Assembly (NCBI GenBank): GCA_964058805.1
Contig: CAXKVV010000277.1
Location: 62,001 to 126,000, forward strand
Reading direction: 5' to 3'
From: Schoenoplectus triqueter
Taxonomy: Eukaryota; Streptophyta; Magnoliopsida; Poales; Cyperaceae
Length of the DNA stretch: 64,000 nucleotides
Shown: in pieces, positions 9,558 to 20,736 of the stretch
Layout of the letters: every line of letters starts with the position of its first letter
How positions within the stretch are numbered: the first letter of the stretch is position 1
Made by a program: the position numbers and the translations under genes
Notes under the pieces: generated by a model
Databases searched by the model: none
Told to the model about the DNA's origin: nothing
What the model saw: only the letters and a program-made list of their open reading frames with translations

Positions 9558-12500
9558 ATGGCCTCTCTTCCTCTTTTATCTTCGCCAAAGTGCTTCAGTT
9601 GCCGTGCTCCAGTTAGGAGTACTCTCCCACCTCGTTTGCGTGGCCGCACTTCTCGACTTGTGGGCCCCGCACGTGCGGTTCCGGTGAGCATAGTTTACGA
9701 ACTCCTTTCTCCTCTCTTCTTTCTTCTTCTTCTTTTTATTTTTTTATTTTTTTATGGGAAACTCTTGAGGGGGGAATCTTGTGGTGTACAATCGCCTCAT
9801 AGTTTTGGCCTATACAGTACAAATTGGTTGTTCACCTGTTAGCATGTTTCGTTTTCAGAATTTCTCTATCATGCTGCCCACATGGGCACTGTCTTTTTTA
9901 TTTTCAAATGAATGGCAGTTCAGTTTAGAGCTGTGCTGTGTTGGGTTTTTATAATTCTAATTTGTGAGGTGCTGTGTAGAAATTTACAGACTTAAGGTAG
10001 AATTTTATCAGAAATTGTGGATAGATACTTGACAATTCATTGCTTGTACGAACAAGGCCTTTTCTATTTGTCTGCATCCAATAGCCTGTAAGGCCCCGTT
10101 CTCTTTCAAAATGTTAAATGGTTTTTAAAAGTTGCAACCATGGCAAGCCAAATTATAAACTTTGGAAACTAACATTGTGTAAAATTGTGTAATCTATGTT
10201 ATAGTATGCCATGGCTAAAAGCAAAAAGTGTTTGATATTAACCATGGTTAGGATAAATTTTACATCAATATGTCAACAAATAATTGTTAAAATTAACCAA
10301 AAACTTTGGTTATGGCAGAGAAATAATCTTTTTCTGGTAGTATAAGAGCTTCTCAAGTAATATAAGTTACAAAGTGAAACTTCTTTTTTTGGGCCCTAAC
10401 ACTTCTCTTAGAAATTTTCACAAACGCCTTATAAGCAAGAAAAAAGGAGTTTAATTTCATTCAACCCAACAAACAAGTTTAATACCTTAAATATTTATAT
10501 ATATAAAATAAAAGCAAAAATTGATTTTGGTCTTATTGGTCAAAACTTCCATAGATTTAGAAATAGCGGCATGACCATCGCTGCCAAGAAAAGAACTTAT
10601 TTTCAACATATTTAATGGAGAAGAGCGATGCCCAGAGGTAATGGAGAAGAACGACAAAGAAAGAGATGAAGAAAAAAACAATATAACTGCATACTTTCAT
10701 ATGCGCGCGGAACTAGTTTATTTGGCAGAAGATGATACTTTCGCGGAAAAAAATAGGTTGGAAGTGGAGGGAGCACGGGAAGATCGAAAGCCATGCAAAA
10801 ATCTAGTCCCGACTTTTAGAAAAACCTGTTTTTCAATGACATTTTCATAACTTTGAAGCGCAAGCCGAGGCTTCTGTGAAGAGTGTCGAACACTTCATCG
10901 CATTTAGAAGTTGGGTTTTGTAAAAAAACAAAGAAGCAATGGTTAAAACCTTGCAATTGAACGGGGCCTAAAAGGCTGGCAAAAATTTCAGCCTGACAGT
11001 TGGAGAATGGTAGTATGGATGATTCTGCAATTTGCAAAATATGATATTTGACCATGATTACCTTTCTTATATATGCGGGGTAGTTTGTATTTAGATTAAC
11101 TTCTTCGTCATCATTTGAAGGTAGGTTATCAATGGAGAAGTTGAAAGCAGTTCATTTTCAAATTTTGACAGAGGTAACTTTTTTTTCTGCAACAATACCA
11201 TAATGACTGAGGTTTATACAAAATCTTATAAGCTAAAATTATATTGCCATGACTGTAGTGGAGAAGCTCTATCTTATGACCAAAGATGAGAAGAGCCAGA
11301 CCCAAGCAAGCTTGTTATTGCGGGCATTTCCATGTAGTGTCATACCGTGGCTCAGTATGACACAAGTGGCACAGTCTAGCGAGGGAACACAGCTGAACAT
11401 GGTGTATGATGTAGGTGAATTATTTGAGTTAGGAATTCAGCTGTCATATTTGCTAACATTGCTTGCCCTACTTGGAGCTGGCACCTTCTTTGTCATTCGT
11501 CAGGTTCTTGTCAGAAGGGAACTCGACCTTTCTGCTAAGGAATTGCAGGTACATTCCTATAATTTTGCTTTTATAGGCCTTCTTTACAGATTAACTTGGC
11601 TTTTCTTTAAGTTAACAAGTAATGAAACCTTTTATGCAACCTTAATTGGATGCGCCAGTGAAAATTTAGCCTTTTGAAACTGTTGTCTGCATAATGTTTA
11701 AATTATTAACTCCTGAATCCCGTTTTAGTTAGAGAAAGTTCAGAGTAGATAATTGTGAAAAAATTATGACTTTGATTAAGTTAATTGCAAATGTTAAAAT
11801 GATTATGTTTTTAGGACAAAAACTGCAAGGAAAATTTGTTTAATTCTTTGGAAATATAGGAACAAGTTAGGAGTGGTGATGCATCAGCTACAGAATACTT
11901 TGAACTTGGAGCAGTAATGCTGAGAAGGAAATTTTACCCAGCAGCTATCAAGTATTTGCGGGAAGCAATTGAAAAATGGGAAAGAGATGATCAAGATCTT
12001 GCTCAGGTCCTTACCATTCTCCATATTACTCATTCTCCTTTTCAAGGAAAGTTAAATGGTGCAGAAAATCAAAAGACTTGAAAGTATATTCCAAGTAGTA
12101 GATGAATGGGCATAATTTGGTGTTGTCTATCTTGTAATATAATTTTTTTCTTATTAAATAAGCCTATATTTTGAAGTAAAACTGGTGCTACTCTTGGGCT
12201 GAACAAAGATGGCCATGCTACCAATGCCTGTTCATTTGAATAATATAAAGTTTGGAGAGAAATAAATAAAAAGAAGATGCAACACATAGGACCGGCATAA
12301 AGTACTACGCTGATATATTGAAGGACCTCAGCTACTGAATCCAACCCGTACAGTAGAAATTGAAATTGAATTTTTTTCTGTTCCTTTTAGCTGGAAGTCA
12401 AAAGTGTTTTATGGCAACTATGAGAATGAAAGACCAACTCAATTTGGTGGGCCACTGCTTGTCATTTCTTCTCTATAACAAACAATGGCAATAAATTATG

Positions 12501-13138
12501 ATTAAAAAGATATTTATAGTGCAGAAAGAACAAAAGAAATGAACAAATAAATAGAGAAACAAAGGAAAAGAAAGATTAATAATACAGAACCTAGCCTATG
12601 TACAGGGTATATACTAATGAAAATTTCCTCTTTTCTCTGTTCTGATATTTATTTCTGTTTTCTCAAGAAATTTTCGTATATTTTCTCAGTACAACCCCTG
12701 AAACTGAAAATAATTTTGAAGTTCTCCACTGCCAACATTTTACTATTGGTGAAATTTATTTGAGAATTATATTATGTTACATTAACATCTGGTTGATCCC
12801 ATAGCACAAATTTCTATATTGGCTCCGCCTAAGTACAAACCTTATGTCTTTTACAGGTATACAATGCACTTGGAGTATGTTATGTGAGAGACAACAATGT
12901 AGACAAAGGAATTCAACAACTTCAAAAGGCAGTGGCTCTTCAACCGGGCTATGTAACTGCATGGAACAACCTAGGAGATGCCTATGAGACGAGAAAGGAG
13001 ATCAGATCTGCACTCAGAGCATTTGAAGAGGCTTTACTTTTCGACCCAAATAATAAAGTGGCAAGGGAGCGGGTAGAGGCATTGAGAGATAGGGTCACCA
13101 TGTATAAAGGAGTGTCTGTTAAATCAGAGGATCGGTAA
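9558..13138 (+). CDS. PYG7: PYG7-type TPR protein, photosystem I assembly (Ycf37 homologue)
   Basis: Exons: 9558-9683, probably 11138-11173, 11264-11548, 11860-12006 and 12857-13138 (TAA). The product is about 291 residues with the mini-exon, 279 without; Arabidopsis PYG7 is about 300. Residues 1-42 are rich in Ser/Arg and lack acidic residues, as in chloroplast transit peptides. A membrane segment, [20 protein letters not shown], lies near residues 111-132 and is preceded by [13 protein letters not shown]. Three TPR units follow: [38 protein letters not shown] and [19 protein letters not shown], the last ending in [13 protein letters not shown]. In Arabidopsis PYG7 is a thylakoid protein needed for stable PSI assembly, probably via PsaC. 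Exons from 11264 onward join in phase and are certain. The segment between 9684 and 11263 is less sure. Intron 1 holds a MITE. Confidence 0.88.
10092..10968. mobile_element. PIF/Harbinger-type MITE in PYG7 intron 1
   Basis: Termini GGCCCCGTTCTCTTTCAA and, on the other strand, GGCCCCGTTCAATTGCAA are flanked by TAA at 10089-10091 and 10969-10971. At 877 bp it is large for a MITE. Subterminal arms also pair (AACCATGG against AACCATTGC). Small ORFs inside (10641-10850 and its antisense) look spurious. Confidence 0.8.
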
Positions 13139-13854
13139 TTTTGGTATTTAGATTTGTTTGTGGGTGAACAGCGTTCTGGTTTTTGTTTCAACTGTAATTT
13201 TTGGATTTGTTTTTATAGCGCTGCGAGAATGTAGACAAAAATTTGGAGTGTTTGCTTATACATGACTTTCTTTCTTTCATAAAAGAAGAAGGGTACTTAT
13301 TTTAGGATTTTGGCGTCAAAAATTTAGCTGGCAGTGAATAGATCAGCCGTATTATCATTGAATGGTTGATGCGCTCAGAAATAGGTAAGAATAAGATTTA
13401 AAGTGCACTTATTAGGTGAAGTTTATAGCCCGTCGAATTTCACTGGTATGTTTTTTTTTGGGCCTTTATGATATTTTATAAATTTTTAAAGTTGGTATGT
13501 TTTTATTTAATTGCATTTTTTTTTCTTTTTTTTGTAAAATTAGATCAGAGCGCTGCTATATGATTTTTTGGGTTCTTTTTCATCGAATAATGGATCTCTT
13601 CCCCAGTGTAGTTTGTTTCTCAATTGAAAATTTGATGAGCACTATGCAGCTCCTATTAAGAAACCAGCTTATACTGTGGAATTATGAAGTTCAAATATTC
13701 ATAAAATCCAATATCTTCAGAATTTTATAATCCGGTGAGAATAAAAACAAAAAAATCACTTGCCCATACACAGTTATTTTTGAGTGAAACAGTTAAGATG
13801 CAGAATGTGTCAAACCGCAAAAAAAAAATTACCATATTCTTTCAAAACAGTTAA

Positions 13855-14158
13855 GTCTTACTTGGTTTCAGAAGTTTATGTAGTAAATCAGCTCAAATAT
13901 AATTCTTAATGGAAGGATTAGTATAAGAATAGTGTTTTTTGGGTTAGTAATTGAGAATGGTGTAAAGTTAGTGATATCTCGGAAAATGTAAAAATTGAGA
14001 TGATAGTAAAATGCTAAACTAAGTTTTTGTTGGATTAGTAGAATAGTGGCTAACCTCAACTGTTCTGAATAGTAATTTTGTGTCTAAATAGCACGCGCTG
14101 TTTCAAATAAAGGCTATTTTCAGGTTAGCACTAATCCATTGTCAACCAAGCACCCCTA
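13855..14158. mobile_element. Second MITE of the 4959-5402 family
   Basis: GGAAGGATTAGTATAAGAAT and TTAGTGATATCTCGGAAAAT correspond to the reverse complement of the right arm of the 4959-5402 element. The ends carry CTTGGTT and CAACCAAGCACCCC. Edges are eroded and a clear TTA duplication could not be fixed. Confidence 0.55.
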
Positions 14159-17100
14159 TAAGGTTCAAAATCATTGTGATTGAAGATAACTTTAAACTGA
14201 AAAAGGTGTAGCTTTTATTACAGTTATCCCTCCTGCTATTAAATAATACTGCACAATCTGGCATAGTAATAATGCTGGTGCTGCCAATTTGAACGTTAAC
14301 AATCCATTAAGAACGCTGGTAACTCCCCGAATCTTATTCAGATCTGCAGATCTGATTACAAATTGCCTGCATACATAAATTAGCTGTACAATTTATGTTG
14401 CTCAAATTGTAATCACTCGCTAACATGCCAGACACGTGCGTTGCTTTGCTAAAAAAAGATATATATTTTTAAAATTATTATACCCCTTTTAATTAAATTT
14501 AAAATAATCATTTTATTAAGTTTCTAATAGAATCATTTTCTAAACGTCTGTTTTACGACGGATGTTAAAAGTTATAAAATGTCCCAAAAAATTAATAAAA
14601 GGAACAAAGTTTTTGGTGCAGATAGCATATCTACACCAAAATACAGAACCTTGTAGACCTCTTGCCATATTCAAACTGAATAGATAATATAATTTTCCTT
14701 TGCCCATAACCTGGAAGCTGTTGAGCTTTAAACGATCAAGTGCATTAATTTTTAGTCCTCTGTTGCATCAACCGGTCTAAATTTGTGTAAGATTAAATCT
14801 TGACACAGCCCAAATTTGGAGGAGACCAGCCCAACCTATTAATCACTGATGAGTGATACTGATAAGCATGCGGAACCAAAAACCTATTGCTTTTAAAATA
14901 TCATTTATGATGCCAGGCACCAGGCATGGGAACTCTCAAAGCATCTTATGATTGTCATCTCCAAAAGTACCAAAACCATAAGCATGTGTTGATAAATTAT
15001 AACTGTGTAAAAAGAGAGAGAGAGGTCCATACATTTGTCAAAGCATGATTTGCATGCGAGGTGATCTCACTGTAACTTTACACTGTTACCTAATCAAAGA
15101 CTAAGAAAACCTGTTCAACGTTAGAGACTGATGATCTTTTTTACTTTACACTGTGACTAATCAACAACTAAGAAAACATATTCATTTTGCATCATTTGAT
15201 GCAGAGAAGAGGAGAGATGAGTCAGAGAAAACGCAAATGGTGTCAGCAAAAGGCAAGGAGCCTGTTTCCCTGTATTCGCACAAGACTGTCAAAGTATAAA
15301 GTGCCTCTTTTCATTTTTGTTTTTCTTTATGCAGGACCTATTGTGTCATGCCTACCTCACCATTTAACCTTTTCTTGATTTCTCATCAGCTCTCTTTTCT
15401 GAGGCGGCCTGACGAGTCCTTTTGCTTTCTCTCTTTTTTGGTTGCATTGACACATTATTCACTTATTTTTAGTTTAAGAACCCAGGAACGTTTGAGTTTA
15501 GAAACCAAATTTTACTTTACAGAGTAAATATGGGGTACGTAATCTAAATTCTAATATAAATTAATTCATTAATAAGAGTTGGTCTTTGATTTAGTGATAA
15601 AAAAAATATTCTCCGTATGAAAAGACAGATTTAAAACTTGGATAAAAATTAATCATAAATATTTATAAAATTTAAAAATTTAACTCTCATCTTTTCTATT
15701 AAAAAAACAGGAAAAAAAATCACTCCATCAATCACTTCAGTTATGTCACATTCCAAGGAGAAGTATATGATATGTTTTCAATTTTAGAAATTTAGCTTAA
15801 AAAATATTGACACCTGTACTTGTTATTAGCCCTTTTTAATCCATATATTTCAATTTTCAATCCTTTTTTTCCCCATGTGCTCTGGAAAAAGTATGGCATT
15901 GCTTAGCCTACAAAAAGAAACAAAATAGGAGAGGTAAACCTATATAATAGGCCAGCACCCTGGTCCATGATTCCCAGATCCTACCTTTATAAAGCTGTTA
16001 AAAAACCAACCATGAATCCAACGGCTCTGTTGCATTTCATCTAAACTCGAGAACTGGCTTTACTCGTCTTTGGAACTCTAAAGGAGTAATGAATATTATC
16101 TTCACTGTCTTAGTCTCTTTAATAAAATAACAGGTGTCGAGTGCTCATTTTAGTTATCTCAGACTAATTTTTTGAGAAGTGATCAAATTATCTTCATCAT
16201 ATTGTCATTAAAATTAAATATCAAATAATTATTATTTAAATTCTTAAATAATGAATATTTTATAAATATCATCTTATATATGTATACAAAAATTTATATC
16301 ATTTCAATATTATTTATATATACATCAAGCATTAGTAAAATTAACCGACCAAATTTTACAGTCTAGACTCGTTACTTGATATGGTTATTCAAATGAAGTT
16401 AAAATTTTATGATTTTTCATTTGCATATAATTGAGATGACATAAAATATATCTAAGATTTATATTTTTAAATTTATACATAAATAAATAGACACCAATGA
16501 TGGTAATCGGATCCTTCTAATTTTTTGTTTGTACTTTATAGAACTAAATAATTACCAACAAGCCCCGTGTCATCTGTCAAGCTAACATTTTATTTATTTC
16601 ATTTATTGTCCTCTCCAGTACGTGTGAAGCATGAGAAGAACATAAAATCATTAAGTATAGTGAAATAATTTTAAATATGATAAAAATTAATATTTTATAA
16701 AATTAGGATATAATTTTTTTATCGAGTTACTTAATTTAAAATTTGGACCGTAAGTGTTCTGACCGAAATGCTATCAAAGGTACAATAGCCAAAATCTCTC
16801 AATATCTCTCTATATATATATCCCTAAACAAAAAGATTATTGTCTCATTGTGGTTTAATTAATTTCTAGCCACGTTGAGGATATGATGACCTGTGAATCA
16901 CTAATTGTCAAGACAAAATGAAAGCATATTAATTAACGAAAGTGTATAGATTGAACCAATTCGAGAAAGTGAAAAGAATCATAATAAGTCGATACGTGCG
17001 AGCACACTGTACGTTTGCTACTCTGAGTTAAATGGAAATTTTTTGCATTGTAGTTGGTAACGGCTAACGGCCGAATTTCACGATAGAAGACGTGATCAAG

Positions 17101-17353
17101 TTAACAATTTGCAAGTTCGAAAGAAAAATTCAAACCAGCCTGATAGAAAGAGATGTTATACCAAACTAATAGCATTAATAGAACTTTCCAAAATAAAGCA
17201 AAATTTGATGCCCTTGGCCTTCTTTCTCTTTTTTACTATGTAATTTTCTATGGACTATGCATATATAATTAGGTTATAGTGTTTTACAAAACACAAGAGC
17301 GTTGTGTGCTTCGCGAAGTATCATAGCATCACTCTATAGAGAGAGAAAGTAAA
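14159..17353. other. Intergenic AT-rich DNA
   Basis: No gene recognised. A perfect palindrome, CAGATCTGCAGATCTG, lies at about 14340-14355. A 63-codon frame at 15187-15378 starts basic and ends hydrophobic but matches nothing and lacks splice or codon support. Poly-A/T runs elsewhere. Confidence 0.55.
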
Positions 17354-17563
17354 GATACCGTGAGCTTAAGCTTACAGAGATCTTCTGTGAGTTTAACTCA
17401 AAAAGCATATCAAATAATCTCTAAATTTTAATTTATCATGCTCATTAAATTTTTTATATGAAAATCTTGTGGGATGCAAAAAATTGGAGTGTTTTGAGTT
17501 TTTTAAGTCATATTTTTTAATTTTTAAAAATTATCTCTAAAAATAATAATAATATATTCAATA
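17354..17563 (+). repeat. Foldback element copy A (left half only)
   Basis: Begins GATACCGTGAGCTTAAGCTT, then repeats the arm sequence of copies B-D (AACTCAAAAA, TTTAATTTATCAT, AATCTTGTGGGATGCAAAAA). It stops just past the element centre (TTCAATACTTG), where the outer inverted-repeat arm starts. The right half is absent. Confidence 0.7.
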
Positions 17564-17757
17564 CTTGTCTGTTTTTTTTGTTTTAAAATTTAACGACTAT
17601 TATTCTAGATGTATGCTAAGACAATATGTACATAAATAGTAAATGCACGTTAGAATTACTTTTTTATCGTTAGCTATGATAATTGATTAATATAGTTTTC
17701 ACAAGATAATCAAAATTCATATATTATAAGTTTATAACTAATTAAAGAAGACACAAG

Positions 17758-17809
<52 letters not shown>

Positions 17810-17813
17810 TGGA

Positions 17814-18211
17814 GATACCGTGAGCTTAAACTCACGGAGGCCTTCCGTGAGCTTAACTCAAAAAATATATTAAATCATCTCGAAATTTTAATTTATCATT
17901 CTCATTAAATTATTTATATAAAAATCTTGTGGGATGCAAAAATTTGGAGTGTTTTGAGCTTTTTAAGTCACCGTTTTTAATTTTTTAAAATGATGTTCAA
18001 GTATTGAATATATTATTATTATTTTTAGAGCTGATTTTCAAAAATTAAAAACCTCAACTTAAAAAGCTCAAAACGCTCCATTTTTTTGCATCCCATGAGA
18101 TTTTCATATAAAAAATTTAATGAGAATGATAAATTAAAATTTCGAAATGATTTGATATATTTTTTGAGTTAAGCTTACGGAAGGCTTCTGTGAGCTTAAG
18201 CTCACGGTATC
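17814..18211. repeat. Foldback element copy B (complete)
   Basis: Starts GATACCGTGAGCTTAAACTC and ends with its complement, GAGCTTAAGCTCACGGTATC. The arms of about 180 bp pair along their length around a centre near 18000 (TATTATTATTATTTTTAGAG). The terminal part holds smaller palindromes: GTGAGCTTAAGCTCAC type and CGGAGGCCTTCCG. Confidence 0.8.
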
Positions 18212-18256
18212 TCTACTAGAGAGAGAGAGAGAGAGAGAGAGAGGGGATAGAGTAAA

Positions 18257-18570
18257 GATACCGTGAGTTTAAGCTCATGGAGGCCTTCCGTGAGCTTAAC
18301 TCAAAAAGTATATGAAATCATCTCTAAATTTTAATTTATCATACTCATTAAATTCTTTATATGAAAATCTTGTGGGATGCAAAAATTTGAAGTGTTTTGA
18401 GTTTTTTAAGTCATGATTTTTAATTTTTGAAAATCAGCTCTAAAAATAATAATAATATATTCAGCTATAAATTTTTGAATGAGAATGATAAATTAAAATT
18501 TAGAGATGATTTGATATACTTTTTGAGTTAAACTCACGGAAGACCTTCGTGAGTTTAAGCTCACGGTATC
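18257..18570. repeat. Foldback element copy C (centre deleted)
   Basis: Starts GATACCGTGAGTTTAAGCTC and ends GTTTAAGCTCACGGTATC. The left arm is full, but the right arm begins late (about 18470), so part of the centre and inner right arm are missing. Same family as B. Confidence 0.75.
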
Positions 18571-18572
18571 TT

Positions 18573-18614
<42 letters not shown>

Positions 18615-18812
18615 CTTGTGTCTTCTTTAATTAGTTATAAACTTATAATATATGAATTTTGATTATCTTGTGAAAACTATCTTAATCAATTATCATAGCT
18701 AACGATAAAAAAGTAATTCTAACGTGCATTTACTATTTATGTACATATTGTATTAGCATACATCTAGAATAATAGTCGTTCAATTTTAAAAGGAAAAAGA
18801 TAACAGACAAAA

Positions 18813-20235
18813 AATTATGATAGATAAAATTGAGTATCTTTTATGCCTACTCTTTATACACAATTTTTATATTTAGGTCTACGAATTCAATGCAAAATAT
18901 TTCTTCATCTACTGATAAAGTAAAATTCATGAAATACTTTTTTTTGAATGAAAAGTTACTACAATTTTTCAAGTTTACACTTAATTACTGATAGATAATA
19001 TTTAAAGGATGACCTGACAATGCTTATCTTGACAATCTTGATAATGAGAATTGAAATAAATTTGAAAAAGTTATTTAATAAGTCGTAGAAATGGAAAAAT
19101 ATTTAAGCAATATTGTCAAAATATATTGATTATATTTCAAATTCAGTGCAATTTAACTACTATTTAATAATCAATCAAAACCATTAAATTATAATAATTA
19201 CAAAGTATATAAATAAAAATTGAATTTCTTTCATAGTCTATGAACTGAAATAAAAAAGAAAACACTATCAATCTGTATGTTTAAAAATATACACTAGTAC
19301 ATTTTTGTTAAAAAAAACTTTTGTGTTTATTTGAAATATCATTGTGAGGATAAACATCATGAAGTAATTCCTGCGGCTGCTTAAAAGTTGTTTATCCATA
19401 ATTGACCATACTTTCTAAAGTCTTGTTGTATGATCTACAGGTAATTATCATTTGACAACAATTAATACAAGAGATTATCATTTGAAACGGAGTCAGAGTG
19501 ATTTAAACGTTTTAAGACGCTTTAGATTTTGCCTCAGAGGAGATGAATGGGGGAGAAAGTAAAAGAAGGGAGGAGAGAATAAATATTGACCTTGCTTCTT
19601 AGTTTTATTGTAGAAAGTGAATGGAGGTGAACGGAGGAAAATGATGATAAATCAATTTATTTTTTCCAACCTTGTAATCTTTAATTTTGAAATTTCACCC
19701 TCATCTAACCATTTCCTCCTCAAACTCGGGAGTACAACATTAATGAACCTAATAAAAATGATTTAGGTTGTGCTTCACAAAAATATTAGAAGGGGAGAAT
19801 AATCATTTAAAAAATGATGTTAAAAATGAGTTCATATTTTCTACACCTCAATTTGAAGAATATAAAATTAATCATTTAAAAAATAAATAATTAATAAAAA
19901 TTTCTAAAGAATATAAAATTAATCATTTAAAAAATAAATAATTAATACAATTTTCTACCTCTTCTCTTGAAGAACTTGTGGAACAAATAGCAAATTAAAT
20001 TATCTCCTATTACGTTTCCTCTTCTCTTCACCTCTTGTGAAGCAGAGTCTTGAGATTGATGAAGTTAAAATATTGGTGGTATTTAAAGTTAAATCATCGG
20101 AGAACTGCAGAGCAGCGGTATTGTTTTGTTAGTTTCCGCTTCACCTCAGTGCCACGGAAAATTTTTATAAAGGTCAAAAATAAATCTTTTTTATCCGATG
20201 GGATGAAAGACCCCTAAAAATTTTACAAATGGTCA
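18813..20235. other. Intergenic AT-rich DNA
   Basis: No gene recognised. It holds the MITE-like element at 19769-20046. The rest is AT-rich with short purine runs around 19540-19640. Confidence 0.5.
19769..20046. repeat. MITE-like element with internal 51-bp direct repeat
   Basis: Imperfect terminal repeats TGTGCTTCACAAAA (left) and CTCTTGTGAAGCAGA (right). Inside, a 51-bp unit starting GAATATAAAATTAATC occurs at 19858 and 19909. No ORF. Confidence 0.45.
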
Positions 20236-20405
20236 AAGACGTAAGTATTACTTGCGCCCCTAATAAGATTCTGTTTTTTCTTGATTTTTAGGTACTTTTG
20301 CAGGTGTGGTATCAATTTGGAGGTAAAGTTTAGGAGAACAATTACTATGAAATAATACTTGCGCCCCTAAGTATTGGCACAAGTAATACTTGCGCCCCTA
20401 AGTGA
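20236..20405. repeat. Left GCGCCCCTA-containing terminal repeat of a large element
   Basis: Three copies of CTTGCGCCCCTAA-type sequence (20251, 20358, 20389). The first, ATTACTTGCGCCCCTAATAA, is mirrored in inverse orientation by TTATTAGGGGCGCAACTATT at 33920-33940. This suggests terminal inverted repeats of one element spanning 20.2-34.0 kb. Confidence 0.5.
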
Positions 20406-20736
20406 TTCTGCAATCTGGCACATCTGCCTCTTTTTTACACTACCATATCCCTTTCATAAATTGATAAATACCAACCAAAATAATAAGTATGAAATATAAA
20501 AACTAACTATCATTCACAACAAACCAACACAATAAATTCTTCAACTAAATTATATTGGATTCACAAGCAAACACATCAAATTCTTAACTTCTTAAAATCT
20601 AGCAAACACAATAAATTCATAAGTTCTTAATAAACTAGTAAACACAATAAATTCATAAGTTCTTAATAAACTAGCAAACACAACAAATTCATAAGTTCTT
20701 AATAAAACTACCAAACACAATAAAGATAACAGTTTA

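Larger units (their letters stand above)
17564..18812. repeat. Outer inverted repeat enclosing two foldback elements
   Basis: The arm at 17564-17762 is the near-perfect reverse complement of 18608-18812; both carry ACGACTATTATTCTAGATGT, TTTTTTATCGTTAGCTATGA and ACTAATTAAAGAAGACACAA or their complements. Between the arms lie (AT)n tracts at 17761-17788 and about 18576-18610, GA tracts at 17789-17809 and 18219-18243, and copies B and C. The transcript would fold into a long hairpin. Confidence 0.8.

Noticed and set aside
9464..9691. Minus-strand ORF over the PYG7 first exon
   Set aside because: Antisense shadow of the transit-peptide exon; no motif and Arg/Gly-rich only because it complements GC-rich codons.
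10487..11055. Several small ORFs in PYG7 intron 1
   Set aside because: They fall inside or at the edge of the TAA-flanked MITE and lack motifs.
15187..15378. 63-codon + ORF with a hydrophobic end
   Set aside because: Isolated, no family resemblance, no splice continuity with neighbours.
17761..17809. AT/GA microsatellite as part of the foldback element
   Set aside because: Microsatellites differ in length and type at each copy, so they are flanks rather than element sequence.
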